This document shows positions 1 through 10,289 of a stretch of 64,000 bases of DNA, in pieces. The first letter of the stretch is position 1; each line of letters starts with the position of its first letter. The DNA is taken from NCBI GenBank assembly GCA_015680685.1, contig MNCI01004788.1, positions 62,001 through 126,000 of the forward strand, read 5' to 3'. The translations under genes and the position numbers were made by a program. Origin of the DNA: Gnetum montanum (Eukaryota > Streptophyta > Gnetopsida > Gnetales > Gnetaceae). The notes under the pieces were generated by a model. It was not told the DNA's origin and did no database searches. It worked only from the letters and a program-made list of their open reading frames with translations.

Positions 1-78
1 TTGGGAGCCTAAACGAACCTTTAGGTTAATTAAACAAAAATTTATATAATGGTAAAATTAGCACATCGATAAATAACA

Positions 79-699
79 ATGTCTCCTTCTAACAAAAGCA
101 ACTCACCACCTAGGGATAATACACAAAACAATCGGCAATCAAAAACACATAACTAAAATCCACCAAATCATCAACAATACCGGATAGTCTATACTCATCT
201 CGATGAGTATATTCCAGACTTTACCTTTATCCTCCATGAAGATGAATAGCTATGATGGAGAGATTTGCAAGGTAACATCGTGTTACCTCCAGATCGATCA
301 GTCACTAACATGCTCCTCCGTGCTTTGGCACAGATTGGCATGATAGAACTATATGCTGAATACGTTGTAGGAGATTATGACTTAAGGGATTATCATCCCA
401 CAGTAGTGCAATGTATGAGGGAATCAAGGCAAGAGAGCCAACATACACTGATGAAGGGAAAAGGGGCCCCGCACGTCCTTAGCAAAATAGGAGATGATGA
501 ACCCATTATAATGGGTTCTCTATCAAATGATGTTCCCGCTCCTAATGATGGTGAGGAGTTAGGGTATCAGAACCTATTCTCAATGATACATAACACTAGT
601 TCTGATCCCCGTGAATGCCAACTGTTCATAGAGGGAACAACAACTCATGATAAGGATGGGCACTTAGATCGTCATCACGATCGGGGCCGTAGAAGCTAA
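79..699 (+). pseudogene. Gag N-terminal region, element A
   Basis: Start of the gag reading frame: ATG at 79, in frame with the open stretch 265-699 but broken by stops at 151 and 247. The open part ends in a His/Asp/Arg-rich, RNA-binding-like tail (HDKDGHLDRHHDRGRRS). The same section is seen, more decayed, in element F near 45780-46080, where the pattern YHPTEAQC mirrors YHPTVVQC here. Gag forms the cytoplasmic virus-like particle of LTR retrotransposons. No named domain is recognisable in this first part; assignment to gag rests on position and on the copy in F. Confidence 0.6.
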
Positions 700-960
700 A
701 GAGAAGGCAAGAAACATCATCATGGAAATGGTTCTCCTTCCTTTTCCCCTTCATCTCAGCACTCACCCTCTCCTTCCACATATAGGTGTAGCCACTATGA
801 ACATAATGGTGAGGATAGAGGTAGAGAAAATGAGAGACCTCGACGGGAAAGTCGAGAGAGAGGACAAGGGCATGGACGAAGGGAAAGTAGGGAACAATGT
901 AGACATCATAGGCATCATGAAAGAGATGATCATGATGAGCCCCTACTTGCAACTTGAAGT

Positions 961-1650
961 ATGCTCAACATAATGGAGATTGTAAAAATTCCAACAAGGC
1001 ATCAAGGAGATAGCCGGATCAAACACTTAGACATGAACAATATCCCATGCTTTGAAGGGGGATACAACTCAGATTTGCAACATCATTTACAAGCATTCCA
1101 TGATGTCTGTGCCTTGCAAAACATAGACAATGAGTGGCAGAAACTTAAGTTATTTCCCAAGACACTCACCAAGGAAGCAGAGAGTTGGTACTGGTCCTTA
1201 GAACTAGAAACCATCAAGAGGTGGAGTACGATGTTAGAACTTTTCAACGATAAATATCAAACGTACTCCATAGTGTATAATTTGCTTAAGCAGATCCAAG
1301 GATGGAAGCAAGGTAATCATGAACCCTTGGATGTTGCCTTGGGCCACTACTACGCATTGTTACATCATTTCCTAGGCCATGGTTACACACAACGGGACCA
1401 ACTTCATCACATCGCGAATGGGCTAAGGCATGAAACTAGAAGAACCCTTAGGACTTATGCCCAAGGGAAACTATCAGAACTTAGAGCCCAAGAAGTACAT
1501 CACTTGTTGGAAAAAGTAGCAAAAGAAGAAGGTGATCTACGAAAAAGGGAAAGTGCAGAAGAATACAACTGTGATCCCTCCCTTCGGAAGAAGGGAGTAA
1601 GATTTTGTGATGAGGAGGATGAGTCACCACTCAAAGAGTTGGTGAACTAA
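961..1650 (+). pseudogene. Gag core (retrotransposon gag domain), element A
   Basis: An open stretch of 229 codons with the plant retrotransposon gag fold: the segment around residues 55-80 (WQKLKLFPKTLTKEAESWYW) is the typical W-x-LFP-x-L-x3-A-x2-W-Y motif, followed by a helical region with ALGHYYALLHHF and LHHIANGLRHETRRTL. The leading part (LDMNNIPCFEGGYNSD) recurs in elements D, E and F, so it is a family signature. The frame is closed by a stop before the following stretch (1657-1995). It is the best preserved gag in the window. Role: assembly of the particle that packages element RNA. Confidence 0.8.
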
Positions 1651-1656
1651 AAAACC

Positions 1657-1995
1657 TTGCTGATTCAAAAACTAACAACTAAAGCATCGGCTAAGGTAGA
1701 CCAATTGTGGGATTCCTTAGACTCTAGACTTGAAAGTGTCTTGAAAGTCATAGAAGAGTCTAAGGAGGAATCAAGTAGTGATAAAGGTATGACAAAGCAG
1801 AGAAATTCAAGCCCTGCACATAACAAGGGTAAGGGGAAAATTACTATCTCCAATGAGGTTGTGGATTCTAACACAGATGATGATGGTGGATGTGAGATCT
1901 GCCAATATGACCATCCTAAGGGATTTTGTCCAATCATCTCACATCTACAAGAGTCTGGGGTGTATGCACTTAATTCGAGACTTAACCAACGGTAA
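1657..1995 (+). pseudogene. Gag C-terminus with CCHC-like knuckle, element A
   Basis: Continues gag just after a stop. It begins with a coiled-coil-like stretch (KVDQLWDSLDSRLESVLKVIEES), then a Lys/Ser-rich linker and a knuckle-like motif CEICQYDHPKGFC (C-x2-C-x3-H-x4-C), a variant of the nucleic-acid-binding CCHC knuckle of retroviral and retrotransposon nucleocapsids. The same motif appears in F at about 47565-47600 (VCQYEHPKGC), where the first cysteine is preserved as well. Spacing is one residue shorter than the classical C-x2-C-x4-H-x4-C, so zinc binding is inferred. Confidence 0.65.
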
Positions 1996-1999
1996 ACAC

Positions 2000-2680
2000 C
2001 CTGAAGATTACCTTATCCTCAAGGTAACCCAAGACAATTACACCAACTGTTGATGTATTATTCTAGTGAAACTCCACCACAACCCATTGGACAACATTAG
2101 AAGTGGCAATACCCACAGTCATGGGGGATACCATTGCTAGCACAACAGTACCCTTACTTGCAGCTAGACCCATATGGATATTATGTGCAGTAGCTGATTT
2201 CTCCAAGTGACTCTATGGGTCACACAACTCCCCAACATCACTACCAAGTTTGGGAGTACTTTAGGAGGACTTCTCCTTCAGGAGACATTCCACATTCATC
2301 CCATCCTCCAACTCCATCTGCACCTCTTCCACCCATAGTTCCCATACCTCCTACTCCAACAATGCAAGAGGAACTCCCTACTCAAGCACAACAACGTAAT
2401 GCTACGAGAGCTGTGAATATTCAAGATATTGCTAGTTCTGACAACTATAAAAAAAAGGCCTTTCTTCAGAACCAAAAGCCTAGAAAAGCCCTTGCAACCA
2501 CAAGCATTTGAGCCTATGTACACTCCTCCACCATCCAAAACTTCGAAGCACCCTTCAGTCCAACAATAAAGTTGTACGCATACGGTTATGTTAACACATA
2601 CCATAACTGACTGGATCAAGGTAGGCCACCTTCCTAAGAAATTATCTAATCTTGGAAGCCCCTTAATCTACCTAAAAATC
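2000..2680 (+). other. Gag-protease linker, Gln/Pro/Tyr-rich, element A
   Basis: Low-complexity coding remnant between the knuckle and the protease, with many CAA/CAG and CC codons. The longest open piece (2215-2511) reads HPPTPSAPLPPIVPIPPTP near its middle. Related low-complexity linkers occur downstream of gag in D and E. Stops break it in every frame, so it is not a functional ORF now. No enzymatic motif is visible. Confidence 0.5.
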
Positions 2681-2689
2681 ATCAGGAAC

Positions 2690-3415
2690 AAACCACATAA
2701 GGCTCTTCTTGACTCAGGTTCTGGAGTCAATTTAATATCATGAGAAATGTATCAAGCATGAAACCTGCCCCAACTTAAGAAGAGCAACATCCTACTGGAT
2801 TTGGCTGACCAATCCATCACCATTCCCTTGGAATTTGTGGAGGACATCATTACCACCATGTGTGGGTGGTCATACCCAGCTGACTTCCTAGTGATAGAGG
2901 TTAACAGTAACAATGGGGGCTTCCCAATTATAATGGGAAGGCCATGGCTAGGTACAGTAGATGTGTACCTAGGGATCTACAATCTTTCCTTGCAAATATC
3001 TAAGGTAAATATATATGGAAATATTGAGAAGAAGAAAGTTCCATGCATCACATACAATGACTCAGAGGGTGATGACATGGAAGAATGTTCAACATCTCTT
3101 CCAAGTAATCGGTGTGCCCAAGAAATACAAATTCAAAGGTTCCTGTATGTAGCAACCACACCAATAGTAGACACCCCATGGTTGACAGCTACTAAAAAGA
3201 GCAACCTAATATGCATGGAACAAATTGAGGAAACAACTCATGTTAACAATGAAGGCATAGACACATTGGAATATGAGCATCACCAACTTCCATCCCTTAA
3301 TCTGAGAACATCAGTGGGGAGAAGTTGGGCACTTTTAAAAAATTCAAATAGATATTCATTATTTCAGATCTCTCCTTTACAATTCAGTCATAGGGGAGAT
3401 GGCCACCTATGTTAA
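2690..3415 (+). pseudogene. Retropepsin-like aspartic protease remnant, element A
   Basis: The catalytic motif DSGSGVNLIS starts at 2711 (Asp-Ser-Gly), followed by an in-frame stop soon after; the downstream part is open from 2801 and contains the conserved C-terminal signature PIIMGRPWLGT, matching the [IV]-[IL]-G-RPWL pattern of plant gypsy proteases. In the life cycle this enzyme would cut the Gag-Pol polyprotein. After about residue 115 of the open part the sequence no longer looks like pol; near 3360 it matches the region downstream of integrase in element F (ISPLQFSHRGDGH), so RT, RNase H and integrase have been deleted from here. Confidence 0.7.
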
Positions 3416-3442
3416 TCATTGGAGGCCCTCAGTTCTTTTAAG

Positions 3443-3656
3443 TTTTTGTTTTACAAATTTTTGCTTTACACATTTTTGTTTTAGAAGTTTTTTTTTAATA
3501 CATTTTTGTTTTACATGTTTTTGTTTTACAAATTTTTATCTTACAAATTTTTGTTTTACATGTTTTTATTTTACACATTTTTGTTTGACATGTTTTTGTT
3601 TAACACATTTACAGTTTTTATTTTACACCTTTTTGTTTTACACATTTTTGTTTTAA
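3443..3656 (+). repeat. 15-bp T-rich minisatellite (TTTTTGTTTTACACA-like)
   Basis: About 14 head-to-tail copies of a 15-bp unit of the form TTTTT-G-TTTT-ACACA with variants at the last five bases. Because 15 is a multiple of three, one frame reads as repeats of a five-residue pattern (F-C-F-T-x), which is why an apparent ORF exists; it is very unlikely to be a protein. A shorter, more decayed array sits at the same place in element F (49900-50020), so the array is a feature of this family, located between the end of pol and the 3' non-coding region. Confidence 0.8.
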
Positions 3657-3659
3657 AAA

Positions 3660-5396
3660 TTTCTTTAACTTTTTTCTTTATAACATCATTATACTTTTCC
3701 ATTTTTTCTCTGTGTTTGTGTGTGTGTTACCCATCCTATAAGTTTTTCACCCAATAAGTGTTCTTTATGATGGTATGAACTGTTTTCATATTGATTGCTA
3801 ATGTTTGATTTTTACCTTTAAGTTATGATGTTGATACTAAGGTATGTTCTTTTGATATGATAGGCAATGAGTCCACTTCACCCATTCATCCACAAGTTAT
3901 ATGGTCTCTCTTGGCTTGGAAATGTGCAATCCCTTTCTAATAAGAACTTTAACAAATCAGTGACTGGGTATTTCTCAAACTAAGAAAGGACTCAAGGTTT
4001 GAAAAGGGTGTGACTTCAAGGGAACTTGATGCATTTGCGTTGGCCATTCTCTTGGGTGCTTGGATGTTTTCTTCTTGAGTTTTCTTATCATTCTAATGTT
4101 CAAAGCACACCTCTTAGATGAAATAATCTCATGGGCTACAAGCACACCACTTAGATGAAATAATCTCTTGGGCTACAAGCATTGGTTATGGAACTAAAAA
4201 CGTTTCCTCTAACTAAGGCCCTTCTCGCTTCCCATTCTCCTCTCATTTGTTGTGTCAGAATGGTGGTGGCTCTTGGGGGAGGCATTCTTGTTATTCAAGT
4301 GGATGAATGGACCGAATGCATCGATGTGAAGTCACTGGATGTGGTTGGTTTGAGGCTAGAGTTCGAATGAGATTTTCCAAGTCACATTAACCATGCAATC
4401 CACAAGGGGTTGTACACCACCCTATTCTTGGGATTCCATTCCATTTTATTCTCTCCATCCTTCTCCCCCTTATTCACCTCATTTCCAATTGTATCATTAG
4501 TATATATTTTGGTAGATGCATCATTTTCTTTTTGATAAATTCTTACAGTTAAGACTTTAACTCTTGTTCCAAAGGACATTCCCAGAGCCTACGGACTCTT
4601 TGCAAGTGGGGCTTTCAGGGCATTAAGGGAATGAGCCTGCTTTGGGAAGGACCCACTAGCATTCCTATTTGGTGCACAAGTTACCTTTTTTCCTTTAACA
4701 TTTTGCAATCCATTTTATTTTGTTCATTTCTTTCTTGACATCCACTTTATCAACGTTACTATTGTCTCTTTTTGTTCATCTTTCTTATTCCTTTTCCTTT
4801 TCCATTCTCTCGCTACCAGACATTCGTGATTAGTCATGGGGGTATGGGGCCCAAATTTTTTTATTTTCTCCTAACACCTATACCTTCGATATTCATCATT
4901 AATATATCTCTAGATCCATAATCAGCCATACCGCAACCTAGCCAATGGACCCTTTTACTGAGGCAAGGTATCAATTACATGAAATTCATTTACCCTTGCT
5001 AATACAAGACTATGTTGTATATGCAAATGGCGATCATGCAACAAAAGATTGCATTTGGAGGGAGCACTTGGAATGGAGCGGCGCTGAAGCAACTATGTAA
5101 GGAGTAAGATTGATGTCATGCTTACGGATGGACAACGAATGGTGCAATCTTCGCATTGGCAGCAGTAAGACTTCTTTTCTCTTCTCTCTTCTCTTTTTTC
5201 TCAAGTTGCCAAATGAGGTCTGATGTCAATGTAATAAGGAGTTCACTCTTGTTGTCATGAACACCAGTTTTGTTGTCTTGTAATGATGATCAGTTCACAT
5301 GTCATCCCATTAGATCCATTTGAGTTAATAATCCCGTACCTTCCTGATATTATTGTAAGTAACTTGAGGACAAGTTTTGATTTAGTCATGGGGGTA
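3660..5396 (+). other. 3' non-coding region and polypurine tract, element A
   Basis: About 1.7 kb without a supported ORF. Blocks in it are shared with F, D, E and G, for example the stretch around 4165-4290 (CTACAAGCATTGGTTATGG, then CTCTAACTAAGGCCCTT) which recurs in F near 50560-50640 and reversed in D near 38300-38400. It ends in the purine-rich tract CATGGGGGTA at 5387-5396, the primer for plus-strand synthesis, directly before the LTR. Open stretches here (for example 4182-4370) are not conserved as proteins. Confidence 0.6.
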
Positions 5397-6162
5397 TGAT
5401 GGGATGCGATATCATGTACACGATATCGCGGTGCACCGTCATATCTATAAATAAGATGCAGCTCTCCCTTATTTCATCATCCTAGGCTAAATAGTACGGA
5501 AACTCTCGTATATTGATCACTCCAGAGATAGAATATTTTCCATGTGCCCACAGTAGGAGTCCCAAAGTGAATGGATCTTTATTCGAGCAGACATTGTACC
5601 TGAACACAAGTTTGTGTATGACAATAAAGACAAGCTTCATGGATAAACCTTGTAGTGCATGGAATAGGATTTTATTACTAGTATTTATTATCTATTATTT
5701 ACATGCTTTATTAGTTTATTAATTCTCTCTCAACCCTTCTCTCTTAGTTAAGTGCCTTAGTATGACCACTTCAAGCACTTGCGTTACACTTGGTGATCCC
5801 AGCAACGATTAGCGTTTGGTAGCCAAGGTTGCATCGGTTTAGGGTGTGTACGGTAAGTGGGAACGGCTGCTGACGCTAGGTAATTTAGAATTAGTTCATT
5901 AGTTAGAGTTAGTAATTAGTTTTTTGAACCCTTCACCTTGTTAGCATAGGAGACAATAATATAAAAAGCATAAAAATCATATACCTTAGACTTGCTTAAC
6001 CATACACCATGACAACTATAGGTAAGTCTGGGAAGACAATGAATGATTAAACCTAAGTGTTCCATGGGGTGTGTAGGCACTTAGTCTGCGAAGTTCAACT
6101 AGATTGCATGTGCTATGCTCGTATTCATATGGTTGAGTGTAGGGGTATCTTGCCACTCATCA
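5397..6162 (+). mobile_element. 3' LTR of element A
   Basis: 766 bp, begins TGATGGGATGCG right after the polypurine tract and ends with CCACTCATCA. The end sequence (GGGGTATCT-T/A-GCCACTCATCA) is the same as in the LTRs of F and, reversed, of E. A TATA box (TATAAATA, 5446-5453) lies about 50 bp inside. The 5' LTR is outside the window, so the pair cannot be compared for age. The start was set by alignment to F, whose LTR starts TGATGAATCATG. Confidence 0.8.
5446..5453 (+). promoter_or_regulatory. TATA box of LTR A
   Basis: TATAAATA in U3 of the LTR, at the same relative place as the boxes in both F LTRs (44863-44870, 51921-51928). Two near-palindromic GATATC motifs flank a short spacer just upstream (5407-5428). 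Confidence 0.5.
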
Positions 6163-6380
6163 ATAAGAAAGATGACAAATCCTTCATGACCACATGCCTC
6201 TTATATGCAAGAATGCTTTACAAGTTCACTTTCAACTCAAGAAAAAACAACAATAGCATGAAAAAGTTTTTTTACAATGACCATATTTACAATAACTTGG
6301 TTTAGCAAACAAAGTTAGATTGTAGCTTTCTATTTTTGTTTTTTTTTAAAAAAAAAAAAGTGATCTGTTTTTTAGTATGG
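6163..6380. other. AT-rich flank right of element A
   Basis: No gene seen. Contains a T-run/A-run (about 6331-6358) resembling a poly(A)-type junction or simple repeat, just before the aldo-keto reductase exon. Confidence 0.4.
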
Positions 6381-6394
6381 ATTTGATAAGTCAG

Positions 6395-6570
6395 ATGGGG
6401 GAGTTAAAGAAGTTAGTTGAAGAAGGAAATATTAAGTATGTTGGGCTTTTAGAATTGTCTATAGACACCATTAGAAGATCCCATGTTGTTCATCCTATGA
6501 CAACTATGTAGATAGAGTGGTCGCTTTGGAGCAGAGATGTGGAGGAACATGTTATTCCTACTTGCAAGTG
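6395..6570 (+). pseudogene. Aldo-keto reductase exon (auxin-induced/perakine reductase-like), decayed
   Basis: One exon-sized piece encoding [18 protein letters not shown], then [11 protein letters not shown] and IEWSLWSRDVEEHVIPTC, which matches the family motif MGELK-LVEEGKIKYIGLSEA...TIRRAHAVHPI-A-Q-EWSLW-RDVE-EIIP-CR of plant NADPH aldo-keto reductases (IN2-2/ATB2-like). These cytosolic enzymes reduce carbonyls to alcohols. The catalytic tetrad (Asp, Tyr, Lys, His) lies in an earlier exon and is not present. An in-frame TAG stands where the family has Gln before LEWSLW. The piece is preceded by an AG that would be the 3' splice site (tcag/ATG) and ends near the family's exon boundary after PTC(R). 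No other exon was found on either side, so this is an isolated fragment. Confidence 0.75.
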
Positions 6571-7175
6571 TTACATATTTCTTCAGATATTGTTGTCTTA
6601 TTCTTTTCTTTTTTTAACCTTTATTATAAAATTTCACTTTTCATTTTCTTTTTATCAAATACTTTCATCCACTGAATCTTTCTAATCCATTGATATTTAT
6701 GTCTCTTTAAAAAGCTAAATACTACACAAAGGTATTGTAAATTGGATGATGATTGTGTAGCATTATGCTAGGCATGCTAACATCATGATAATGATGCATG
6801 GTAAGATTAAAAACATTTTTTATATTTTTTAAATTAGCAAAGTGTAGGGACCATCAAGACATGGAAGCATGCTTAATGATTCCATGAATAAAAACCTATA
6901 ATTTGGCTTATTTTAGCTATCCTAAGTTAGATTCTATAACCAATAGTAATAACAAGGATTTGCATTGTCTACTTCACTGTCCATTGCTTAATAATATAAA
7001 TAATAAGATACAACCATTTTCAAATAATGTAAAGGCACTTCTATAAATAAAATAACACCTAGGAATAATAGATATCAAATACAAACAATGCATGCTCAAA
7101 CTCTTCATAAAATGAAATGAAGACAATGTTGGTAAAAGCACCTATACTTTCTTTGAACATCTATATGATTGATGT
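6571..7175. other. AT-rich intergenic stretch
   Basis: About 600 bp with no supported gene or repeat on either strand; kinase-domain exons that would belong to the neighbouring receptor pseudogene were looked for on the minus strand and not found. Confidence 0.4.
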
Positions 7176-7179
7176 TGGA

Positions 7180-8600
7180 CTGTCATGAGACACGGTGTTG
7201 CCATTTGATTCATTTGAGTTTTTGGATGATCTCTGAACATAACATGTGATAGCCAATGCAACCATAAGCACTAGTATGATACTTCCATGTGATATGTCCA
7301 CTATTGCACCATCAAATAGGCCTTTTTTACCACCACTTTCATTTTTTGTATTAGGATAGAAATGCTTTATAGAAGGTGATTTAGCATGAAGGCCATCACT
7401 AGTATTATTGAAATGATTAATTGCCTTTTGGGATAGAGAGGATGCTTGATATGGAGGAGGTGCTTAATACAGAGGGGGTAGAGGACTAGAGCCAAGGCTT
7501 AAATTATTGTCTCTAGTCCTGGAATAATAAAACCACAATTATACCATTACTACTATAGCCCACACATTTTTAATTTTTAATGTGATTTGAAATATATTCC
7601 TGGAAAACATACATGAATCTTGGATCATAAGATAAGTGTGGTGGTAGCAACCCAGTGAAATTATTTTGAAAAAATAGTCAAACATTATTGAAATAGTTTC
7701 CATGAATGTATATAGGACACCTAGAGCAATAAAATTGCAAAAATACATGACTAAAAAATTAAGATATTTGCAATGAAAATTATAAACACCATAAGTTGGC
7801 TATAATGTAACTACTATAGTGGTGGATAGAAAGGTCACTAGAGACCATCTCTAAACCTCTAGACAAGGTAGAGAAAAAGCAACATTCTTAAAATTTTTAA
7901 GAGGGTAAACTTATAAATCTTTGATAGGAAGATAGTAGATAATGTTAAGTGGCCCACTCAGCTGATTATTTTGCAAATGTCTGTCAAAACATAATAAAAG
8001 ACACTTAAACCCTCCAAAAAATAGTTTACACTAAATGCAATAAAAATAGTAAAATGTAAAGGAGAGCAACAATAGCGTCATTTACATATAGCACAAACAA
8101 CTTGGACAAAAACTTGAAACTAGGTAGAATGCCTTGTGAGAGTTTATTGAAGGATAGATCCTTGCAGCATCATGTTTTAATCTTTTAGATCCAAAAACAA
8201 AAAAAGAAAGATGGTTTCTTTAAGGGAAATATAACCTCAAACTAAATAAATGTGCATACTTTGTTATTAAGATGTTTATAAGAAGATTCATACTAATTAT
8301 ATGGGCCAATATAAATGACACAAAAACTAAAACTTGAGTATTTTATATTAGCCACGTAAAGATTTTGTAATCCTAAGGTTCTTTTAAATAGAGTTTAGTT
8401 TGGACGTTTCTTGACATAATTTCTTTATACCTATGCACATCATTAGTGTTGAAACTAATGCTGGAAATATGTAGGACTCTCTTACCAACAAGCTAAACCA
8501 CATTTATGAAGAAGAATGTAACTTATCAATTCTTACAAACAAATTGAACCTCACTAATTCAAGAGAATGTGTCCTATCTAAGTGTATTGAAAAGCATGTC
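7180..8600 (-). pseudogene. STRUBBELIG-receptor family (SRF) LRR receptor pseudogene
   Basis: Minus-strand exon remnants in the right order for a STRUBBELIG-receptor family gene. A weak LRR exon is at about 8480-8590. A clear one at about 8095-8168 reads DLSFNKLSQGILPSF, matching the SRF pattern LDLSFN-L-G-LP-SF. The next starts at 7992 after a good acceptor (ttttgacag) and reads HLQNNQLSGPLNI, matching YLQNNQ-SG-L-VL-NLPL-DLN. Then comes a Pro-rich segment (SSPLPPLYQAPPP with one stop) and a membrane segment (GSIILVLMVALAITCYVQRSS) at about 7225-7300, followed by a Ser/Asn-rich juxtamembrane piece. The kinase domain is missing. Intact SRFs are plasma-membrane atypical kinases acting in tissue patterning. 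Stops inside exons and the missing kinase make this a pseudogene or 5' fragment. Confidence 0.7.
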
Positions 8601-9208
8601 CTTGGATGACTAAATTTTATCTTCATAAGAACTTTGACTCTCTTTTTTCATTCTCATTATAAAATAACAAGATGCATAAAGGTAATTTTTATACATAGGA
8701 AAGGAGCATCCATTATATTTATATCAATAAATTGTTCACATGCTACAACACATCATCATAACTAAAACTGAAATTGATTTTTTATTGCATCCATGGACCT
8801 TCCATCTTCATAACAATATCCAAGATGCACAATAATTATGATAAATTTGTCAATATTTTTGAAGTGGTACTCTTTTCCATGATAGTAAAAAAGAGAAAAT
8901 TCTTGTCGAACTGAATTGAATGAAAAGAAAATTTATTAGATGCAAATTGAAAGTGCAGTATTACTAAAAAGTATTTTGGGATCTTTAATGGACTAAAGCT
9001 ATTTGTGATAGTTGCATTAAGAAATTATATATCAACATTTCTTCATTAACCTATTTTTGTGCATGATGTGATGATCATGTTAATTTACAAAACCAAAATC
9101 ATAAAAGTCTATAAAAATGCATGAAAGTTTTCAGTTTTCAGCAAGCTTTTTTCTTCTAATTATTTTATTTCAATTAGTCCAATTGTTTGAAAATGTTGTA
9201 AGTTAAAC
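8601..9208. other. Non-coding DNA left of element C
   Basis: No gene recognised. It continues, across the 25-kb element C insertion, with 34261 onward; the first SRF exons could have lain here but nothing readable remains. Confidence 0.4.
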
Positions 9209-9213
9209 ATGTT
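9209..9213. repeat. Target-site duplication of element C, left copy (ATGTT)
   Basis: ATGTT directly before the LTR start TGTTACATCCC at 9214. The identical ATGTT is at 34256-34260, directly after the 3' LTR end. A 5-bp duplication is the standard integrase footprint of gypsy elements. Confidence 0.85.
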
Positions 9214-9297
9214 TGTTACATCCCATATAAAGACATTAGGTATGGTCATATGCTTACGATTTATACATTACATGTGGAGTCTTGGTAGGTTGTCAAG
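9214..9297 (+). mobile_element. 5' LTR of element C, left part
   Basis: First 84 bp of the 5' LTR (TGTTACATCCCATATAAAGACATTAGG...). It matches the start of the 3' LTR at 31568 (TGTTACATCCCATCTAAAGACATTAGG) and stops exactly where element B is inserted; the rest resumes at 25835. Confidence 0.85.
9293..9297. repeat. Target-site duplication of element B, left copy (TCAAG)
   Basis: TCAAG precedes the LTR start at 9298; TTAGG follows the other LTR end at 25835-25839. The two differ by two transitions, which fits an old duplication. The uninterrupted version of the site in the 3' LTR of C (near 31648-31662) reads TTCAAGGATAATTTAAT. Confidence 0.6.
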
Positions 9298-10034
9298 TGT
9301 AACGATGGAAAATGTCGATAGCTGGAAAATACCAAAAAAAGATCTGTGTACACAATCTTAACCACAGATCTGTGCAAGGGCTGTGCTGGAGAAAACGAAT
9401 CCACGGTTCCCTGAATGGTCTTGTCGATCAGACAGGGACTTACTCGATCAGTAAATTGACGAATATTATAGATATTCTGTGAAAACAATTTGATTCGATG
9501 AATTGCAAATGGAGTAAAAAACAATGTAGATAAATTGTAATAACGATAACGTCAATGTGATAAAGAGGATCGGATTTAAGAAAAAATGCGCAATTCCAAG
9601 ATCTGTGCTTTGACCCGAAAACTAAGTATATGGTATACAAAGTTCCAATGGAAAATTTTGCTTATCTTGTGCGAAGCATATACAAAATGATAAGAAAACT
9701 ATTTCAACAAGGAGTACAGAATGAAACACGGTCTACCTCGTAAGCCGAAGATGGGATGCAAGGAAGGTCAAGCTCAGATGTCTATCGATCAACTGTCTCT
9801 GATCAATAGATCTTACCAACCGCACCAGATGATCTCTCGATCTTTGATCTATTCCCTTTGCTTTCGGTAGTCTTTGCTCAAACTGCCAATGATCGCCATG
9901 GAGAGAACTGTGTTTTTCACCAAAGGACTGATCGCTCCTGCTGTCAATGCTCAAAGATGTCTCCTGTCTTTGCTCAAAGGTGATAACTGCCAAAATTTGA
10001 AGATGCCAGCCCTTTATTTCTTCGCCAACCGGAG

Positions 10035-10042
10035 TATTTATA
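10035..10042 (-). promoter_or_regulatory. TATA box in LTR B (3' copy)
   Basis: TATAAATA on the minus strand, conserved at 25012-25019 in the other LTR. It would place the transcription start near 10000 in this copy, leaving U3 at 10043-10891. Confidence 0.5.
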
Positions 10043-10289
10043 AGTTTGACAACATGTGGAGAAGGCATGGCCCTAATGACACATGTCTCGAACTTTCAAA
10101 ATACCGTTGACTTGTCCAATTTTATGTTGAAATTGGCTATGTCACGTCACATTTCTAGTAGAAGGGGCGAAGTGTGCTGTCAACCACTTTTGCCAAAGTC
10201 GCCTCGTGATTACACAAAATATGCTCATCAGTGTATTGTGCGTGTTGATAACAGGTGCGTGTCTGGTATTGTCCTAGTTGGTCTTAGGC

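Larger units (their letters stand above)
1..6162 (+). mobile_element. Element A: Athila-like Ty3/gypsy retrotransposon, 5' truncated by window
   Basis: Internal region plus 3' LTR of an LTR retrotransposon. Order: gag (from an ATG at 79), a cysteine/histidine knuckle, a Gln/Pro-rich linker, a retropepsin remnant, a 15-bp T-rich array, about 1.7 kb of non-coding 3' region, a polypurine tract and the LTR. Its gag, 3' region and LTR end are shared with element F (44737-52643), whose primer site matches plant tRNA-Asp as in Athila. RT, RNase H and integrase are absent: the protease frame runs straight into sequence that in F follows integrase. The right flank is ATAAG (6163-6167), a candidate target duplication that cannot be checked because the 5' end is off the window. 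The Athila assignment is inferred from gag, primer site of relatives and extra ORF of relatives. Confidence 0.8.

Noticed and set aside
626-952. Minus-strand 108-codon ORF over gag of element A
   Set aside because: Opposite-strand shadow of the repetitive His/Arg-rich gag segment; no motif.
3399-3757. ORFs rich in Phe/Thr/Cys
   Set aside because: Translation of the 15-bp T-rich minisatellite.
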